A stretch of 37,104 bases of DNA from an uncultured Bacteroidota bacterium (GTDB lineage: Bacteria > Bacteroidota > Bacteroidia > Bacteroidales > CAIWKO01), in the NCBI GenBank assembly GCA_937934705.1, contig CALGYY010000142.1, positions 1 to 37,104 on the forward strand. Direction: 5' to 3'. The notes under the pieces were generated by a model. That model worked only from the letters and a program-made list of their open reading frames with translations, searched no databases and was not told where the DNA came from. Shown here piece after piece: positions 23,446-32,224 of this stretch (its first letter is position 1; each line of letters opens with the position of its first letter). A program made the position numbers and the translations under genes.

Positions 23446-24183
23446 TTAATCCTGCGGAAGGGTATATCCGTACCAGGTTCCCACTTCATAATTGCCATCG
23501 GTGGAGACCCACAGCATGTTGTTCGCCCACGAGAGCGAAAAGCCATAATCTCCCTTGGTGATCTGGAATGATTTCACCTTTTTGCCTTTGAGATCATACA
23601 TAAAAATGGTTTTGTAGTCCGCATTCCAGGTGAAAATGTTCTTGTCATTCACGGCCACTGCACAATTGCCGGTAGAGAATTCCGAACCTTTGTCCAGTCC
23701 TTTGATGATGCGCACGACTTTCCCTTTGGGGAAGGAGAAGATCTTCAGGGTGCCGTCGCTGAAATAATACAACAGTTTACCGCTCGGACTCAGCGCGAGG
23801 TTGGCCTGTTCGTTTTCGTAAAGCTGGCTCAGAACCAGTTCGTACTTTCCGGTGGCCATATCCGTGATCTTATAGATATTACGGTCGTAAGTGCAGACAT
23901 AGAAGGCCTTTTCCTTTCCGTGATACATGATGGAGCGCATATCCAGATCAATGTCGTAGCTGGTGATGTAATTGCCCGTCAGGGAGAACTTGCTGATCTG
24001 TCCCATATAAGCTTTGCCTCCGTTTACCGTATAAAGGTAACTCCCGTCTGATGCGATGTGAACATTGTGTGTGCGGGGATCATCTTCAAACTGTAAGGCG
24101 GGTTTGAGGCTCTGTGCCAGGCCGATTGTAGTGATCAGGCTCAGCATAAGCAGCATGAGGCTGCTGAGGATTCTTGTTTTCAT
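23446..24183 (-). CDS. secreted beta-propeller-like protein
   Basis: A 245-aa protein with a clear signal peptide (MKTRILSSLMLLMLSL, cleaved near GLAQ). The mature part is a series of short beta repeats of the type found in propellers: ASDGSYLYTVNGGKAY, GKEKAFYVCTYDRNIYKI, SPSGKLLYYFSDGTLKI, VNDKNIFTWNADYKTIFMYD and ANNMLWVSTDGNYE. No catalytic residues are evident. It is likely periplasmic or exported, with a binding role. It stands alone on the minus strand, converging with sppA across the palindrome cluster. No specific family is recognised. Confidence 0.75.
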   Translation of the reverse strand: MKTRILSSLMLLMLSLITTIGLAQSLKPALQFEDDPRTHNVHIASDGSYLYTVNGGKAYMGQISKFSLTGNYITSYDIDLDMRSIMYHGKEKAFYVCTYDRNIYKITDMATGKYELVLSQLYENEQANLALSPSGKLLYYFSDGTLKIFSFPKGKVVRIIKGLDKGSEFSTGNCAVAVNDKNIFTWNADYKTIFMYDLKGKKVKSFQITKGDYGFSLSWANNMLWVSTDGNYEVGTWYGYTLPQD

Positions 24184-24358
24184 ATTGTTTGAATTAGGTT
24201 TTGCTGAATTTCAGTAAGTAAAACAACGCTGATTGAGGGCTTAAAAGTACAAAATATTCCACGATCCCCTGCTTTGCGATTTTACTCTGCAAATGTTTTC
24301 AACCTTCCTGCGGAGTCTGACCCGGAGAAGGCCCGGGACGTGAAGTGATGCAGAGAGT

Positions 24359-24392
24359 GAAAAAAGCCGCACCTGCAGGGCAGGCACGGCTT
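24359..24392 (-). terminator. rho-independent terminator of the TonB-C-like gene
   Basis: On the minus strand AAGCCGTGCCTG pairs with CAGGTGCGGCTT (two G-T pairs), followed by six T. It lies 32 bp after the stop at 24424. Confidence 0.8.
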
Positions 24393-24423
24393 ACATTAAA
24401 CACACAGAATCAGCACGCGGGAA

Positions 24424-24783
24424 TCAAATCAATCGGAAATCAAATCGCATGTTGTACACTTTCCCGGATTTACGGGCGTGGGAGCATAAGTCAAGTTGAG
24501 TCAGTTGAGTAATCACATAGTTTTTAAGTTCCACATTGTTAGAATTCGCTTCCAAAACATGCAAACGTCCAAGAGCATCATAGTCGAAACTGACCAGGAC
24601 GAAGCCTTCCAGTCCCATTTCCCTTGCAAACTGAGGGAATGCTACCAGCGCACGGACCTCATCAATCATCATCTGGGTGTAAGAAGAAACCTTCTTCTCC
24701 GGGTCAGGGTTATTCGCGTTTACTGTTCCGGTGCTTAATACGCTCAGGAGAAATACTACTGTTATTATCTGAAGTGCTTTCAT
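24424..24783 (-). CDS. secreted TonB C-terminal-like domain protein
   Basis: A 119-aa protein with a signal peptide (MKALQIITVVFLLSVLSTG). The rest resembles a stand-alone TonB C-terminal domain: FPQFAREMGLEGFVLVSFDY corresponds to the YPxxAxxxGxxGxVxVxF motif, then GRLHVLEANSNN and a closing NMRFDFRLI strand. It lacks the N-terminal anchor helix with ExbB/ExbD contact residues and the Pro-rich linker, so it is not a complete energy transducer. Such small secreted TonB-like proteins are frequent in Bacteroidota and their role is not clear. It has its own promoter and terminator and is a single-gene unit. Confidence 0.8.
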   Translation of the reverse strand: MKALQIITVVFLLSVLSTGTVNANNPDPEKKVSSYTQMMIDEVRALVAFPQFAREMGLEGFVLVSFDYDALGRLHVLEANSNNVELKNYVITQLTQLDLCSHARKSGKVYNMRFDFRLI

Positions 24784-24817
24784 GTTTATTTGGTTGGTTA
24801 TTTAGATTAATTCCAGA

Positions 24818-24850
24818 CAAAGATAATGGTATTCTTGTACCCGAATCAAG
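24818..24850 (-). promoter_or_regulatory. promoter of the TonB-C-like gene
   Basis: On the minus strand TATCTTTG (24818-24825) matches the -7 consensus. A TTG at 24847-24849 lies 21 bp upstream, the expected -33 spacing. This is the best-spaced promoter in the window. Confidence 0.55.
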
Positions 24851-24979
24851 TATTTAACAGAATTTAACAAAGCAAAGCTCCCGGAAATAATGCAAAGTCC
24901 TTATATTCAGATAAAAAGAAATTCGCGCCGGATCTGGGGTCCGGAGGTGCCGGAATGGGTGGAACGAAATCAGAGGCAG

Positions 24980-25012
24980 AAAAAAAAGGCTGTCGGGTGA
25001 TGACAGCCTTTG
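24980..25012 (-). terminator. rho-independent terminator of the acid phosphatase gene
   Basis: On the minus strand AAAGGCTGTC pairs with GACAGCCTTT around ATCACCC, followed by a run of T (complement of 24980-24987). It lies 18 bp after the stop at 25031. Confidence 0.85.
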
Positions 25013-25030
25013 ATCGTGAGTAAGAATCTT

Positions 25031-25855
25031 TCAGAAGCCTTTGAGGTTGGCGCGTCTTGCACTGTCTTTGGCCGCAGGGGCCGCAGCAGGATCAGGATAG
25101 AATGCCATTTCCCAGTCGCCGTACATGCTGTTGGGGAAAACGATATGGCGAACACCAAATACGGCTTTCATGCTGTCGGCTTTGGCAGCCCGTACTTCCG
25201 TGCTGAGCCCCCCGTCGAAGGCGTCAACGAAATCAGCGAGGTTGTCGCCGAAATAAAGCACCACCTCGTGTTTTTCCTGAACTTTCAGGCGACGTGCTTC
25301 CTTACTGCTCTCCTTGGTGCGGAGCATCACATGGGTGGTATCAGCCATGGGAAAACCCTGTGCGCTGAGGTTTTTCAAAGTGGCGTCCAGCAGGTGGGCC
25401 TTGCGGTTCGAGATGTAGAAGATCTGGTATCCCTTTGACTCCGCATACTTCAGGAAATCAACTGCACCGGGAGTTGCCGTGGCTTCAGCTTTCTGGCACC
25501 ATTCGTCCCACTTTTCGGGATAGGAGAAATTCCCGAGTATGCACTGTGCTTCATAAGGGGAGTTGTCGAGTATGGTTTCGTCAATGTCCAGAACAATGGC
25601 TTTGGTTTTTGCTGATTTAACCTTCAGGTCCTTTTCCAGCAACATCTTCGCAAGGTTGAAACCCTGATGGTAAAGCGCCCGGGTTTCCGCAGCTTTCTGA
25701 TAATATAGCACGCCCATCATCATATAATCTGCGTTGAAACACTCTTTCTTATCTGTGCTGTCATGTTTGCACTGATGGGTTGCGGGATCCGGATTCTTTT
25801 GACCGCAGGCGGCAAATAGTAAAGCGAAGATTAACAGGTACAATGGTGTTCTCAT
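25031..25855 (-). CDS. HAD-family acid phosphatase/5'-nucleotidase lipoprotein, e(P4) type
   Basis: A 274-aa lipoprotein starting at ATG 25855 (an in-frame start 42 bp upstream would precede the signal peptide with a basic tail). Lipid attachment is likely at Cys17 in FAACGQ. The HAD nucleophile motif is VLDIDETILDNS (Asp90, Asp92), the second motif is FYISNRK, and the acidic motif is YFGDNLADF. Together these match the class C/e(P4) family, which dephosphorylates nucleotides such as NMN and other phosphomonoesters outside the cytoplasm. It lies just downstream of the PFOR gene on the same strand but is separated from it by a terminator. Confidence 0.9.
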   Translation of the reverse strand: MRTPLYLLIFALLFAACGQKNPDPATHQCKHDSTDKKECFNADYMMMGVLYYQKAAETRALYHQGFNLAKMLLEKDLKVKSAKTKAIVLDIDETILDNSPYEAQCILGNFSYPEKWDEWCQKAEATATPGAVDFLKYAESKGYQIFYISNRKAHLLDATLKNLSAQGFPMADTTHVMLRTKESSKEARRLKVQEKHEVVLYFGDNLADFVDAFDGGLSTEVRAAKADSMKAVFGVRHIVFPNSMYGDWEMAFYPDPAAAPAAKDSARRANLKGF

Positions 25856-25875
25856 CCTTTTCGGTTTAGGTTTGA

Positions 25876-25913
25876 CAAAAAGCAAGGCCGATGGCACCAG
25901 ACCACCGGCCTTT
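25876..25913 (-). terminator. rho-independent terminator of the PFOR gene
   Basis: On the minus strand AAGGCCGGTG pairs with CATCGGCCTT (one G-T pair) and leads into GCTTTTT. It begins 16 bp after the PFOR stop and lies in the leader of the acid phosphatase gene. Confidence 0.75.
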
Positions 25914-25928
25914 GATTATCGATGCGGA

Positions 25929-28900
25929 CTATTTTTCAATGCTGTATTCAACTTCCGCCAGTCGTTTGTAATTGCGGTACCTCCAGCGGGCATTCTCTTC
26001 CGCGGCTTTAAACAACACTTCGGCATCCTGCGGGAAGGTCTTCATCAATGAAGTGAAGCGGACTTCTGATTGCAGGAAATCCTGGAATTTGCTGAAGTCG
26101 GGTTCCTTGCTGTCGAGCTGGAAGGGGTTCTTTCCTTCAGTTTCCATTTGCGGATTGTAGCGGTAGTTCACCCAGTAACCACATTCAACTGCCAGAGCTG
26201 CTTCTTCCTGGGTTTTACCCATACCATGACGCAGGCCGTGGTTGATGCAGGGCGCATAGGCAATGATAATGGAAGGACCGGGATAAGCTTCGGCTTCCTT
26301 CACGGCCTTCATGTACTGGGTCTGACTGGCACCCATGGACACCTGTGCCACATAAACATATCCATAGCTCATGGCCATCATGCCGAGGTCTTTCTTGCGT
26401 ATTCTTTTTCCTGCGGCGGCAAACTTGGCCACAGCGCCGATGGGCGTGGACTTTGAGGCCTGTCCCCCGGTGTTGGAATACACCTCAGTGTCAAGAACCA
26501 GAAGATTGATGTCTTCACCTGAAGCCAGCACATGATCCAGACCGCCGTAACCGATATCGTAGGCCCAGCCGTCACCGCCGATCACCCATACTGATTTTTT
26601 GATCATGTAATGCTTGAGATCCATTAGCTGTTTACAGATCGGATGGTTGATCCCGGCGATGAGTTTCAGAACCTTTTCGCTTGCGGCTTCTGAAGCGGCG
26701 GCTTCATTCTGGCCGGCCAGCCATTCCTGGAAAGCTGTTTTTACTTCAGCGGGGAAATCACCTTTCAGTCCTTCTTCCATCAGGCGGGCAACGCGTTTGC
26801 GCAATTTGCCGACACCCATGGCAATACCATAACCGTATTCAGCATTGTCTTCAAACAATGAGTTGGCCCAGGCCACACCCTTACCCTTTTGTCCGATTGA
26901 ATAAGGAGTAGACGGTGCGGAACCACCATAGATCGAAGAGCAACCGGTAGCATTCGCCACGATCATTCTTTCACCGAACAACTGGGTGATGAGCTTGATA
27001 TAGGGGGTTTCACCGCAACCTGCACAGGCTCCGGAAAACTCAAAGAGAGGCTGAGCAAACTGTGAATTTTTCACATTCACAAACTTGTCGACGAGGTGGT
27101 CTTTATAAGTAACATGTTTGGCGAAATATTCCCACCTGTCGGCCTCGTGGCGCTGTGAATCCAGCGGCTGCCACTCGAGCGCTTTGGTTTTGGAAGGACA
27201 GGTATCGATGCAGTTGCCGCAACCGGTGCAGTCAAGTGCGCTGACCTGGATGCGGAAGCGGTAATTCTCCATACCTTTACCGTTGGCCTTCAGCGTTGTG
27301 GTTCCTTCAGGTGCGTTCTTCAGCTCATTCTCATCCATCAGGAAGGGACGGATGGCAGCGTGAGGGCAAACGTAGGAACACTGGTTGCACTGAATACAGT
27401 TGTCGGGCAGCCAGACCGGAATATTCACCGCGATCCCGCGTTTTTCATAGATAGTGGTTCCTGAGGGGAAGGTGCCGTCTTCGCGTCCGAGGAAAGCGGA
27501 AACCGGAAGGTCATCACCCTTTTGCGCGTTGATGGGATCCATTACTTTGGTAATGAATTCAGGCACGGCCTCATTGTGTTGTACTACTGCCGGTTTCAGA
27601 TTCTTCCATTCTGCGGGAACCTTTACTTCATGAACCTCAGCGCCCTTGTCGATGGAGGCGATGTTCATCTCTACCACCTCTTCTCCCTTGCGGCCATAGG
27701 TCTTTTCAATGGCTTTTTTCATTTCCTTCACGGCAAGCTCAAAAGGAATTACGTTGGCCACTTTGAAGAAAGCGGTTTGCATGATGGTATTGGTTCGGCT
27801 TCCCAATCCGATATCTTCGGCAATTTTGGTTGCATTTATAATGTAAAAACGAATTTCATTATCGGCCAGGTATTTTTTCATATGATCCGGCAGACGGTTC
27901 TTGGTTTCCTCTTCATCCCAAATACTGTTGAACAGGAAAACGCCTCCTTTCTTAAGGCCTTTCAGCATATCATACTTGTCGAGGTATGAAGGTACGTGAC
28001 AGGCAACAAAATCCGGTGTGTTAACCAGGTAGGGTGCACGGATCGGCTTATCCCCGAAGCGCAGGTGGGAAACCGTGATCCCGCCCGATTTCTTGGAATC
28101 ATAGGCAAAATAAGCCTGACAATACTTGTCGGTGGTGTCACCGATGATCTTTATTGAGTTCTTATTGGCACCTACGGTACCGTCGGCTCCGAGTCCGTAA
28201 AACTTGCCTTCAAATGTCCCTTCCGGGGTAACGCTGATTTCCGGCAGTATCGGCAGGGAGTGATGGGTAACATCGTCTACAATGCTGATGGTGAACTGAT
28301 CTTTGGGCTCTTCGGCTTTCAGGTTCTCGAATACCCCGAGGAAGTGCGACGGGGTGGTGTCTTTTGAACTCAATCCATAGCGGCCGCCGATGATCATGGG
28401 CGCATCCTTGCTGCCATAGTAAACTTCTTTAATATCCAGGAAGAGCGGATCGCCGTTGGCTCCCGGTTCTTTGGTACGGTCAAGTACTGCAATGCGTTTC
28501 ACGCTTTTGGGCATGACTTTCAGAAGATATTTGGCGGAGAACGGACGGTAGAGGTGAACGGTGATCATCCCCACTTTTTCGCCTTTCTTTACAAGGTAAT
28601 CAACCACTTCCTTGATGGTTTCGGTCGCAGAACCCATGGCAATCACAATGTTTTCAGCATCCGGAGCGCCGTGGTAAACAAAAGGATGGTATTCCCTTCC
28701 GCAGCGCTTGCTGAGAATCTGCATGTATTCCTCAACGATATCGGGTACTGCTGTGTAGAATTTATTGGCAGCTTCGCGCGACTGGAAATAAATATCAGGA
28801 TTCTGAGCGGTACCGCGGGTAACGGCGTGCTCAGGATTCAGAGAGCGGTCGCGGAATTCCTGCAGGGCTTTCCAGTCCACCAGTTCAGCCATAGACTCCG

Positions 28901-29468
28901 TGGTGGGAGCTTCTACCTTCTGGATCTCATGAGAGGTGCGGAAGCCATCAAAGAAATGCAGAAAAGGAACCCGTGATTTGATGGCGGCCAGGTGAGCTAC
29001 GGCTGCAATATCCATGATCTCCTGTACCGAACCGGTGGCCAGCATGGCAAAACCGGTCATACGCGTACTCATCACATCACTGTGATCCCCGAAAATTGAT
29101 AAGGCCTGGGCGGCGATGCTGCGCGCTGAAACGTGAAATACCCCGGGTAACAATTCACCGGAGATCTTATACATATTCGGAATCATCAGGAGCAAGCCCT
29201 GAGATGCGGTGTACGTCGAACAAAGTGTTCCCCCCTGCAAGGCACCGTGAACAGCTCCGGCCGCTCCGGCCTCTGACTGCATCTCGCTAACGGTCACAAT
29301 CTCCCCGAAAATGTTTTTCTGTCCGGCTGCTGCCCACTCGTCAACATTTTCAGCCATGTTTGATGAAGGGGTGATGGGATAAATACAGGCCATCTCGCTG
29401 AACATATAGGCGATATGAGCCGCGGCATAATTCCCGTCACAGGTAATGAAATTCTTTTTCTCTGCCAT
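25929..29468 (-). CDS. nifJ: pyruvate:ferredoxin (flavodoxin) oxidoreductase
   Basis: Decarboxylates pyruvate to acetyl-CoA and CO2 while reducing ferredoxin, a central step of anaerobic metabolism. The 1179-aa single chain has all domains in the usual order. The N-terminal pyruvate domain includes YPITPSSNMAE. After the gamma and linker regions comes a double [4Fe-4S] ferredoxin domain with CIQCNQCSYVCPH and CTGCGNCIDTCP. The C-terminal thiamine-diphosphate domain has CAGCGETPY (proximal cluster), ATGCSSIYGG and GGDGWAYDIGYGGLDH, with NTGGQ contributing the Mg site. The nifJ symbol is the conventional name; no nitrogenase genes are nearby, so the role is fermentative. It is divergent from a dihydroorotate dehydrogenase-like gene. 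Confidence 0.97.
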   Translation of the reverse strand: MAEKKNFITCDGNYAAAHIAYMFSEMACIYPITPSSNMAENVDEWAAAGQKNIFGEIVTVSEMQSEAGAAGAVHGALQGGTLCSTYTASQGLLLMIPNMYKISGELLPGVFHVSARSIAAQALSIFGDHSDVMSTRMTGFAMLATGSVQEIMDIAAVAHLAAIKSRVPFLHFFDGFRTSHEIQKVEAPTTESMAELVDWKALQEFRDRSLNPEHAVTRGTAQNPDIYFQSREAANKFYTAVPDIVEEYMQILSKRCGREYHPFVYHGAPDAENIVIAMGSATETIKEVVDYLVKKGEKVGMITVHLYRPFSAKYLLKVMPKSVKRIAVLDRTKEPGANGDPLFLDIKEVYYGSKDAPMIIGGRYGLSSKDTTPSHFLGVFENLKAEEPKDQFTISIVDDVTHHSLPILPEISVTPEGTFEGKFYGLGADGTVGANKNSIKIIGDTTDKYCQAYFAYDSKKSGGITVSHLRFGDKPIRAPYLVNTPDFVACHVPSYLDKYDMLKGLKKGGVFLFNSIWDEEETKNRLPDHMKKYLADNEIRFYIINATKIAEDIGLGSRTNTIMQTAFFKVANVIPFELAVKEMKKAIEKTYGRKGEEVVEMNIASIDKGAEVHEVKVPAEWKNLKPAVVQHNEAVPEFITKVMDPINAQKGDDLPVSAFLGREDGTFPSGTTIYEKRGIAVNIPVWLPDNCIQCNQCSYVCPHAAIRPFLMDENELKNAPEGTTTLKANGKGMENYRFRIQVSALDCTGCGNCIDTCPSKTKALEWQPLDSQRHEADRWEYFAKHVTYKDHLVDKFVNVKNSQFAQPLFEFSGACAGCGETPYIKLITQLFGERMIVANATGCSSIYGGSAPSTPYSIGQKGKGVAWANSLFEDNAEYGYGIAMGVGKLRKRVARLMEEGLKGDFPAEVKTAFQEWLAGQNEAAASEAASEKVLKLIAGINHPICKQLMDLKHYMIKKSVWVIGGDGWAYDIGYGGLDHVLASGEDINLLVLDTEVYSNTGGQASKSTPIGAVAKFAAAGKRIRKKDLGMMAMSYGYVYVAQVSMGASQTQYMKAVKEAEAYPGPSIIIAYAPCINHGLRHGMGKTQEEAALAVECGYWVNYRYNPQMETEGKNPFQLDSKEPDFSKFQDFLQSEVRFTSLMKTFPQDAEVLFKAAEENARWRYRNYKRLAEVEYSIEK

Positions 29469-29850
29469 AATGATAAATATTTGAAATAACGTTTGTTGTT
29501 AATTTACAAGGCCTTAAAACGAGCCACGAAATTAACAATTTCCCTTATCCCGCCTGGGTTTTTGCGTATTTTTTTTAGGGACGGAAATAATTTAAAATCG
29601 TTCTGATCTATGAGGTATGAATGCTACCACCGACTCCTCAAAACTGGGTCCGGAGAAATGAGGTGATTTTTTGCAATAAACAGAAAAACAACAATATAGA
29701 AAGGCGTTAACGCAATTTTCCAATGATATCACAGAAAATATTTTTAAAAAAATTTGGAAGAAATGATTATTTAGATTAATTTTACATAAAATTTGGTATT
29801 GCAGGACTCAATTACTAATTAATTTCATAACACACCAACACACAATCAAT
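29469..29850. other. AT-rich divergent intergenic region
   Basis: A 382-bp gap between the divergent PFOR and dihydroorotate dehydrogenase-like genes. I see no coding frame. It is A/T-rich, particularly 29690-29850, and should hold promoters for both genes. A TAAAATTTG string near 29787 resembles a -7 element with one extra base. No riboswitch or clear operator was recognised. Confidence 0.6.
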
Positions 29851-30864
29851 ATGAGCACATTAAACACTACTTACGCAGGGATTGAATTAAAAAACCCGCT
29901 TATCGTCGGCGCCAGCAACCTGGTCACCAGTGAAGAAATGCTGAAGAAGCTCGAGGATGCAGGAGCTGCGGCCATCATTTACAAATCGCTTTTTGAGGAG
30001 CAGATCCAACTGGAGTCATACGAACTCAGCGAGGCGATGACGGAGTATTATGATCGTCACGCGGAAATGACGAGTTTGTTTCCCGATCTGGAACATGCGG
30101 GCCCGCAGGAATATCTGTTGAAGCTGCAGAAAGCGGTGAAAAGCGTGAATATTCCCGTTTTTGCCAGCCTGAATGCTGTTGCTGATGATACCTGGGTGGA
30201 ATGGTCACGTCAGCTCGAAGCCACAGGGGTGGCTGGCATTGAATTAAATTTTTATGCCGTCCCCAGGGCATTTGATGTTACAGCCGCCAGTATTGAGGCC
30301 AAGCAGCTGTCTATTCTGAAAGCCGTGAAGGCCGCGGTAAAAATTCCGGTGACAGTAAAGCTGAGCCCTTTTTACAGCAATCCGCTTCACCTGATTGCAG
30401 CCATGGACAAAGCCGGGGCTGATGGTTTTGTGCTGTTCAACAGCCTTTTTCAGCCTGATATTGATATCGAGGAGGAGAAACATCATTTCCCATACAATCT
30501 GAGTACAGAGAACGACAATCGCCTGTCGCTGCGATTTGCGGGACTGCTGTACGGGAATGTTAAAGCCTCTGTGTGCAGCAATACGGGGATCATCCAGGGA
30601 GCAGACCTGATCAAGATGCTGCTGGCGGGGGCTGACAGCGTGCAGGTGGTCAGTGCACTTTACAAATACGGACCGAAGCAGATCACGCAAATGCTGAAGG
30701 ATCTGGATGACTGGATGGAGGGCCGGAAATACACCAAACTGTCGGATTTTCGCGGCAAGCTGTCGCGTAAAAACATTAAAGATCCTTTTATTTATAAAAG
30801 GGCTCAATATGTAGATATCCTCATGCAGTCTGATAACATCTTCAAAAAATACCCCTTGCTGTAA
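29851..30864 (+). CDS. dihydroorotate dehydrogenase-like flavoprotein
   Basis: A 337-aa TIM-barrel protein related to class 1 dihydroorotate dehydrogenases. Family features kept include GASNLVTS near the start, a Lys in IIYKSLFEEQ, VKLSPF, and FMN-phosphate-type loops NTGIIQGAD and AGADSVQVVSALY. The loop carrying the catalytic Cys in class 1A enzymes (ELNxSCPN) reads ELNFYAVP here, with Ala136 where Cys is expected, so ordinary dihydroorotate oxidation is doubtful. It lacks the long N-terminus of class 2 enzymes. My recollection is that this subfamily often sits beside PFOR genes, which fits the divergent arrangement here. Its true substrate is unknown. Confidence 0.85.
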   Translation: MSTLNTTYAGIELKNPLIVGASNLVTSEEMLKKLEDAGAAAIIYKSLFEEQIQLESYELSEAMTEYYDRHAEMTSLFPDLEHAGPQEYLLKLQKAVKSVNIPVFASLNAVADDTWVEWSRQLEATGVAGIELNFYAVPRAFDVTAASIEAKQLSILKAVKAAVKIPVTVKLSPFYSNPLHLIAAMDKAGADGFVLFNSLFQPDIDIEEEKHHFPYNLSTENDNRLSLRFAGLLYGNVKASVCSNTGIIQGADLIKMLLAGADSVQVVSALYKYGPKQITQMLKDLDDWMEGRKYTKLSDFRGKLSRKNIKDPFIYKRAQYVDILMQSDNIFKKYPLL

Positions 30865-30912
30865 GTCGCGGGACTTCCCACCCGCTTTCATACGGGTATC
30901 TTCAATTCTTTG

Positions 30913-30920
30913 TAGCTTTG
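30913..30920 (+). promoter_or_regulatory. -7 promoter element of purD
   Basis: TAGCTTTG fits TAnnTTTG, 18 bp before ATG 30939. It overlaps the upstream in-frame TTG at 30918, which argues for the ATG start. Confidence 0.5.
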
Positions 30921-30938
30921 CAGGCAGAAAACACTGCC

Positions 30939-32222
30939 ATGAATATTCTATTGCTTGGTTCAGGAGGACGGGAGCATGCCCTGGCCTGGAAAATTTCTAA
31001 GAGTGCGGAGTGCAGGAAGCTCTTTATCGCTCCCGGTAACGGCGGAACACGCCTGCATGGAACCAATATCGCCATGAAGCCTTCGGACTTCCATAGCGTG
31101 GGACGTTTTGTGCAGGAACAGAACATCGGACTGGTGGTTGTCGGCCCCGAAGATCCGCTGGTCAGCGGGATACATGACTATTTTCTTGCAGATCCCATAC
31201 TGCGTCAGGTTCCGGTGATCGGTCCGGTGCAGGCTGCCGCCCGCCTGGAAGGCAGTAAAGATTTTTCAAAGGCCTTTATGATGCGCCACCGGATTCCAAC
31301 CGCGGCATACAATACTTTTACATCCGGAGAATATAAAGAAGCCTGCTCATTCCTTGAAAGCCTGCGTCCGCCTTATGTGCTCAAAGCCGACGGACTCGCG
31401 GCAGGCAAGGGTGTGATCATTGTTGACCATTATACTGAAGCCTGTAATGAGTTGCAGGCCATGCTTGGTGGTAAGTTCGGAGCGGCCTCTGAAAAAGTAG
31501 TCATCGAGGAGTTCCTGAAAGGCACAGAGCTGAGCGTATTTGTGTATACACAGGGCGGACAATACTGTCTGCTGCCGGTGGCCAAAGATTACAAGCGTGC
31601 CGGTAATGCTGACAGCGGGCCTAATACGGGAGGTATGGGATCTGTCTCAGGGGTTCCTTTCGCCGGTCAGGATTTCATGGAGAAGGTTGACAGGCTCATC
31701 ATCAGGCCCACAGTGGCCGGGCTGCAGCAGGAAGGGATTCCGTATACAGGTTTCATTTTCTTCGGTCTGATCCGGGTCGGGGATCAGCCTTTTGTGATTG
31801 AATACAATGCCAGGATGGGCGATCCGGAAACGGAATCGGTGATGCCGCGATTGAAAAGTGATATACTCGAAATGTTTGATCATGGCCGGGCCGGAACCCT
31901 GCACGCATACAAGGCGGAGGAAGATGAGCGCTTTGTGGCCAGTGTTATGCTGGTGTCAGGAGGGTACCCCGGCTCATATCAGAAAGACAAGGAGATCTTT
32001 CTGCCCCCTGCCGATGATGACCAGATGATCTTTCATGCCGGGACACGCTTTGAGGAAAACAGCGGTAAATATTTTACTGACGGCGGGCGAGTGCTGACTG
32101 CTTCTGCTTATGGTGAATCTTTACAAAAGGCCTTGAGCCGCGCATATGAACTGGCCGGAGTCATCCGTTTTGAAAATGCGTTTTACCGTGCCGACATCGG
32201 CTACGACCTCTTAAACTATTAA
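30939..32222 (+). CDS. purD: phosphoribosylamine--glycine ligase (GAR synthetase)
   Basis: Joins phosphoribosylamine and glycine with ATP, the second step of purine synthesis. The 427-aa ATP-grasp enzyme starts MNILLLGSGGREHALAWK and has VVVGPEDPLVSGI, then the ATP-grasp pieces YVLKADGLAAGKGV and VIEEFLKGTELSVF, the Gly-rich NTGGMGS loop, and the metal-binding EYNARMGDPETE. The length is normal. The ATG at 30939 was chosen over a TTG 21 bp upstream that lies in the promoter element. The next gene starts 2 bp after the stop, so the two are translationally coupled. Confidence 0.96.
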   Translation: MNILLLGSGGREHALAWKISKSAECRKLFIAPGNGGTRLHGTNIAMKPSDFHSVGRFVQEQNIGLVVVGPEDPLVSGIHDYFLADPILRQVPVIGPVQAAARLEGSKDFSKAFMMRHRIPTAAYNTFTSGEYKEACSFLESLRPPYVLKADGLAAGKGVIIVDHYTEACNELQAMLGGKFGAASEKVVIEEFLKGTELSVFVYTQGGQYCLLPVAKDYKRAGNADSGPNTGGMGSVSGVPFAGQDFMEKVDRLIIRPTVAGLQQEGIPYTGFIFFGLIRVGDQPFVIEYNARMGDPETESVMPRLKSDILEMFDHGRAGTLHAYKAEEDERFVASVMLVSGGYPGSYQKDKEIFLPPADDDQMIFHAGTRFEENSGKYFTDGGRVLTASAYGESLQKALSRAYELAGVIRFENAFYRADIGYDLLNY

Positions 32223-32224
32223 GC

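Noticed and set aside
25929..29468. Nitrogen fixation role for the nifJ-type gene
   Set aside because: No nif structural or regulatory genes are nearby; PFOR is a general fermentative enzyme in anaerobes.
30875..30900. Weak stem (ACCCG/CGGGT) after the dihydroorotate dehydrogenase-like gene as a terminator
   Set aside because: Only 5 bp with an 8-nt loop and no U-run.
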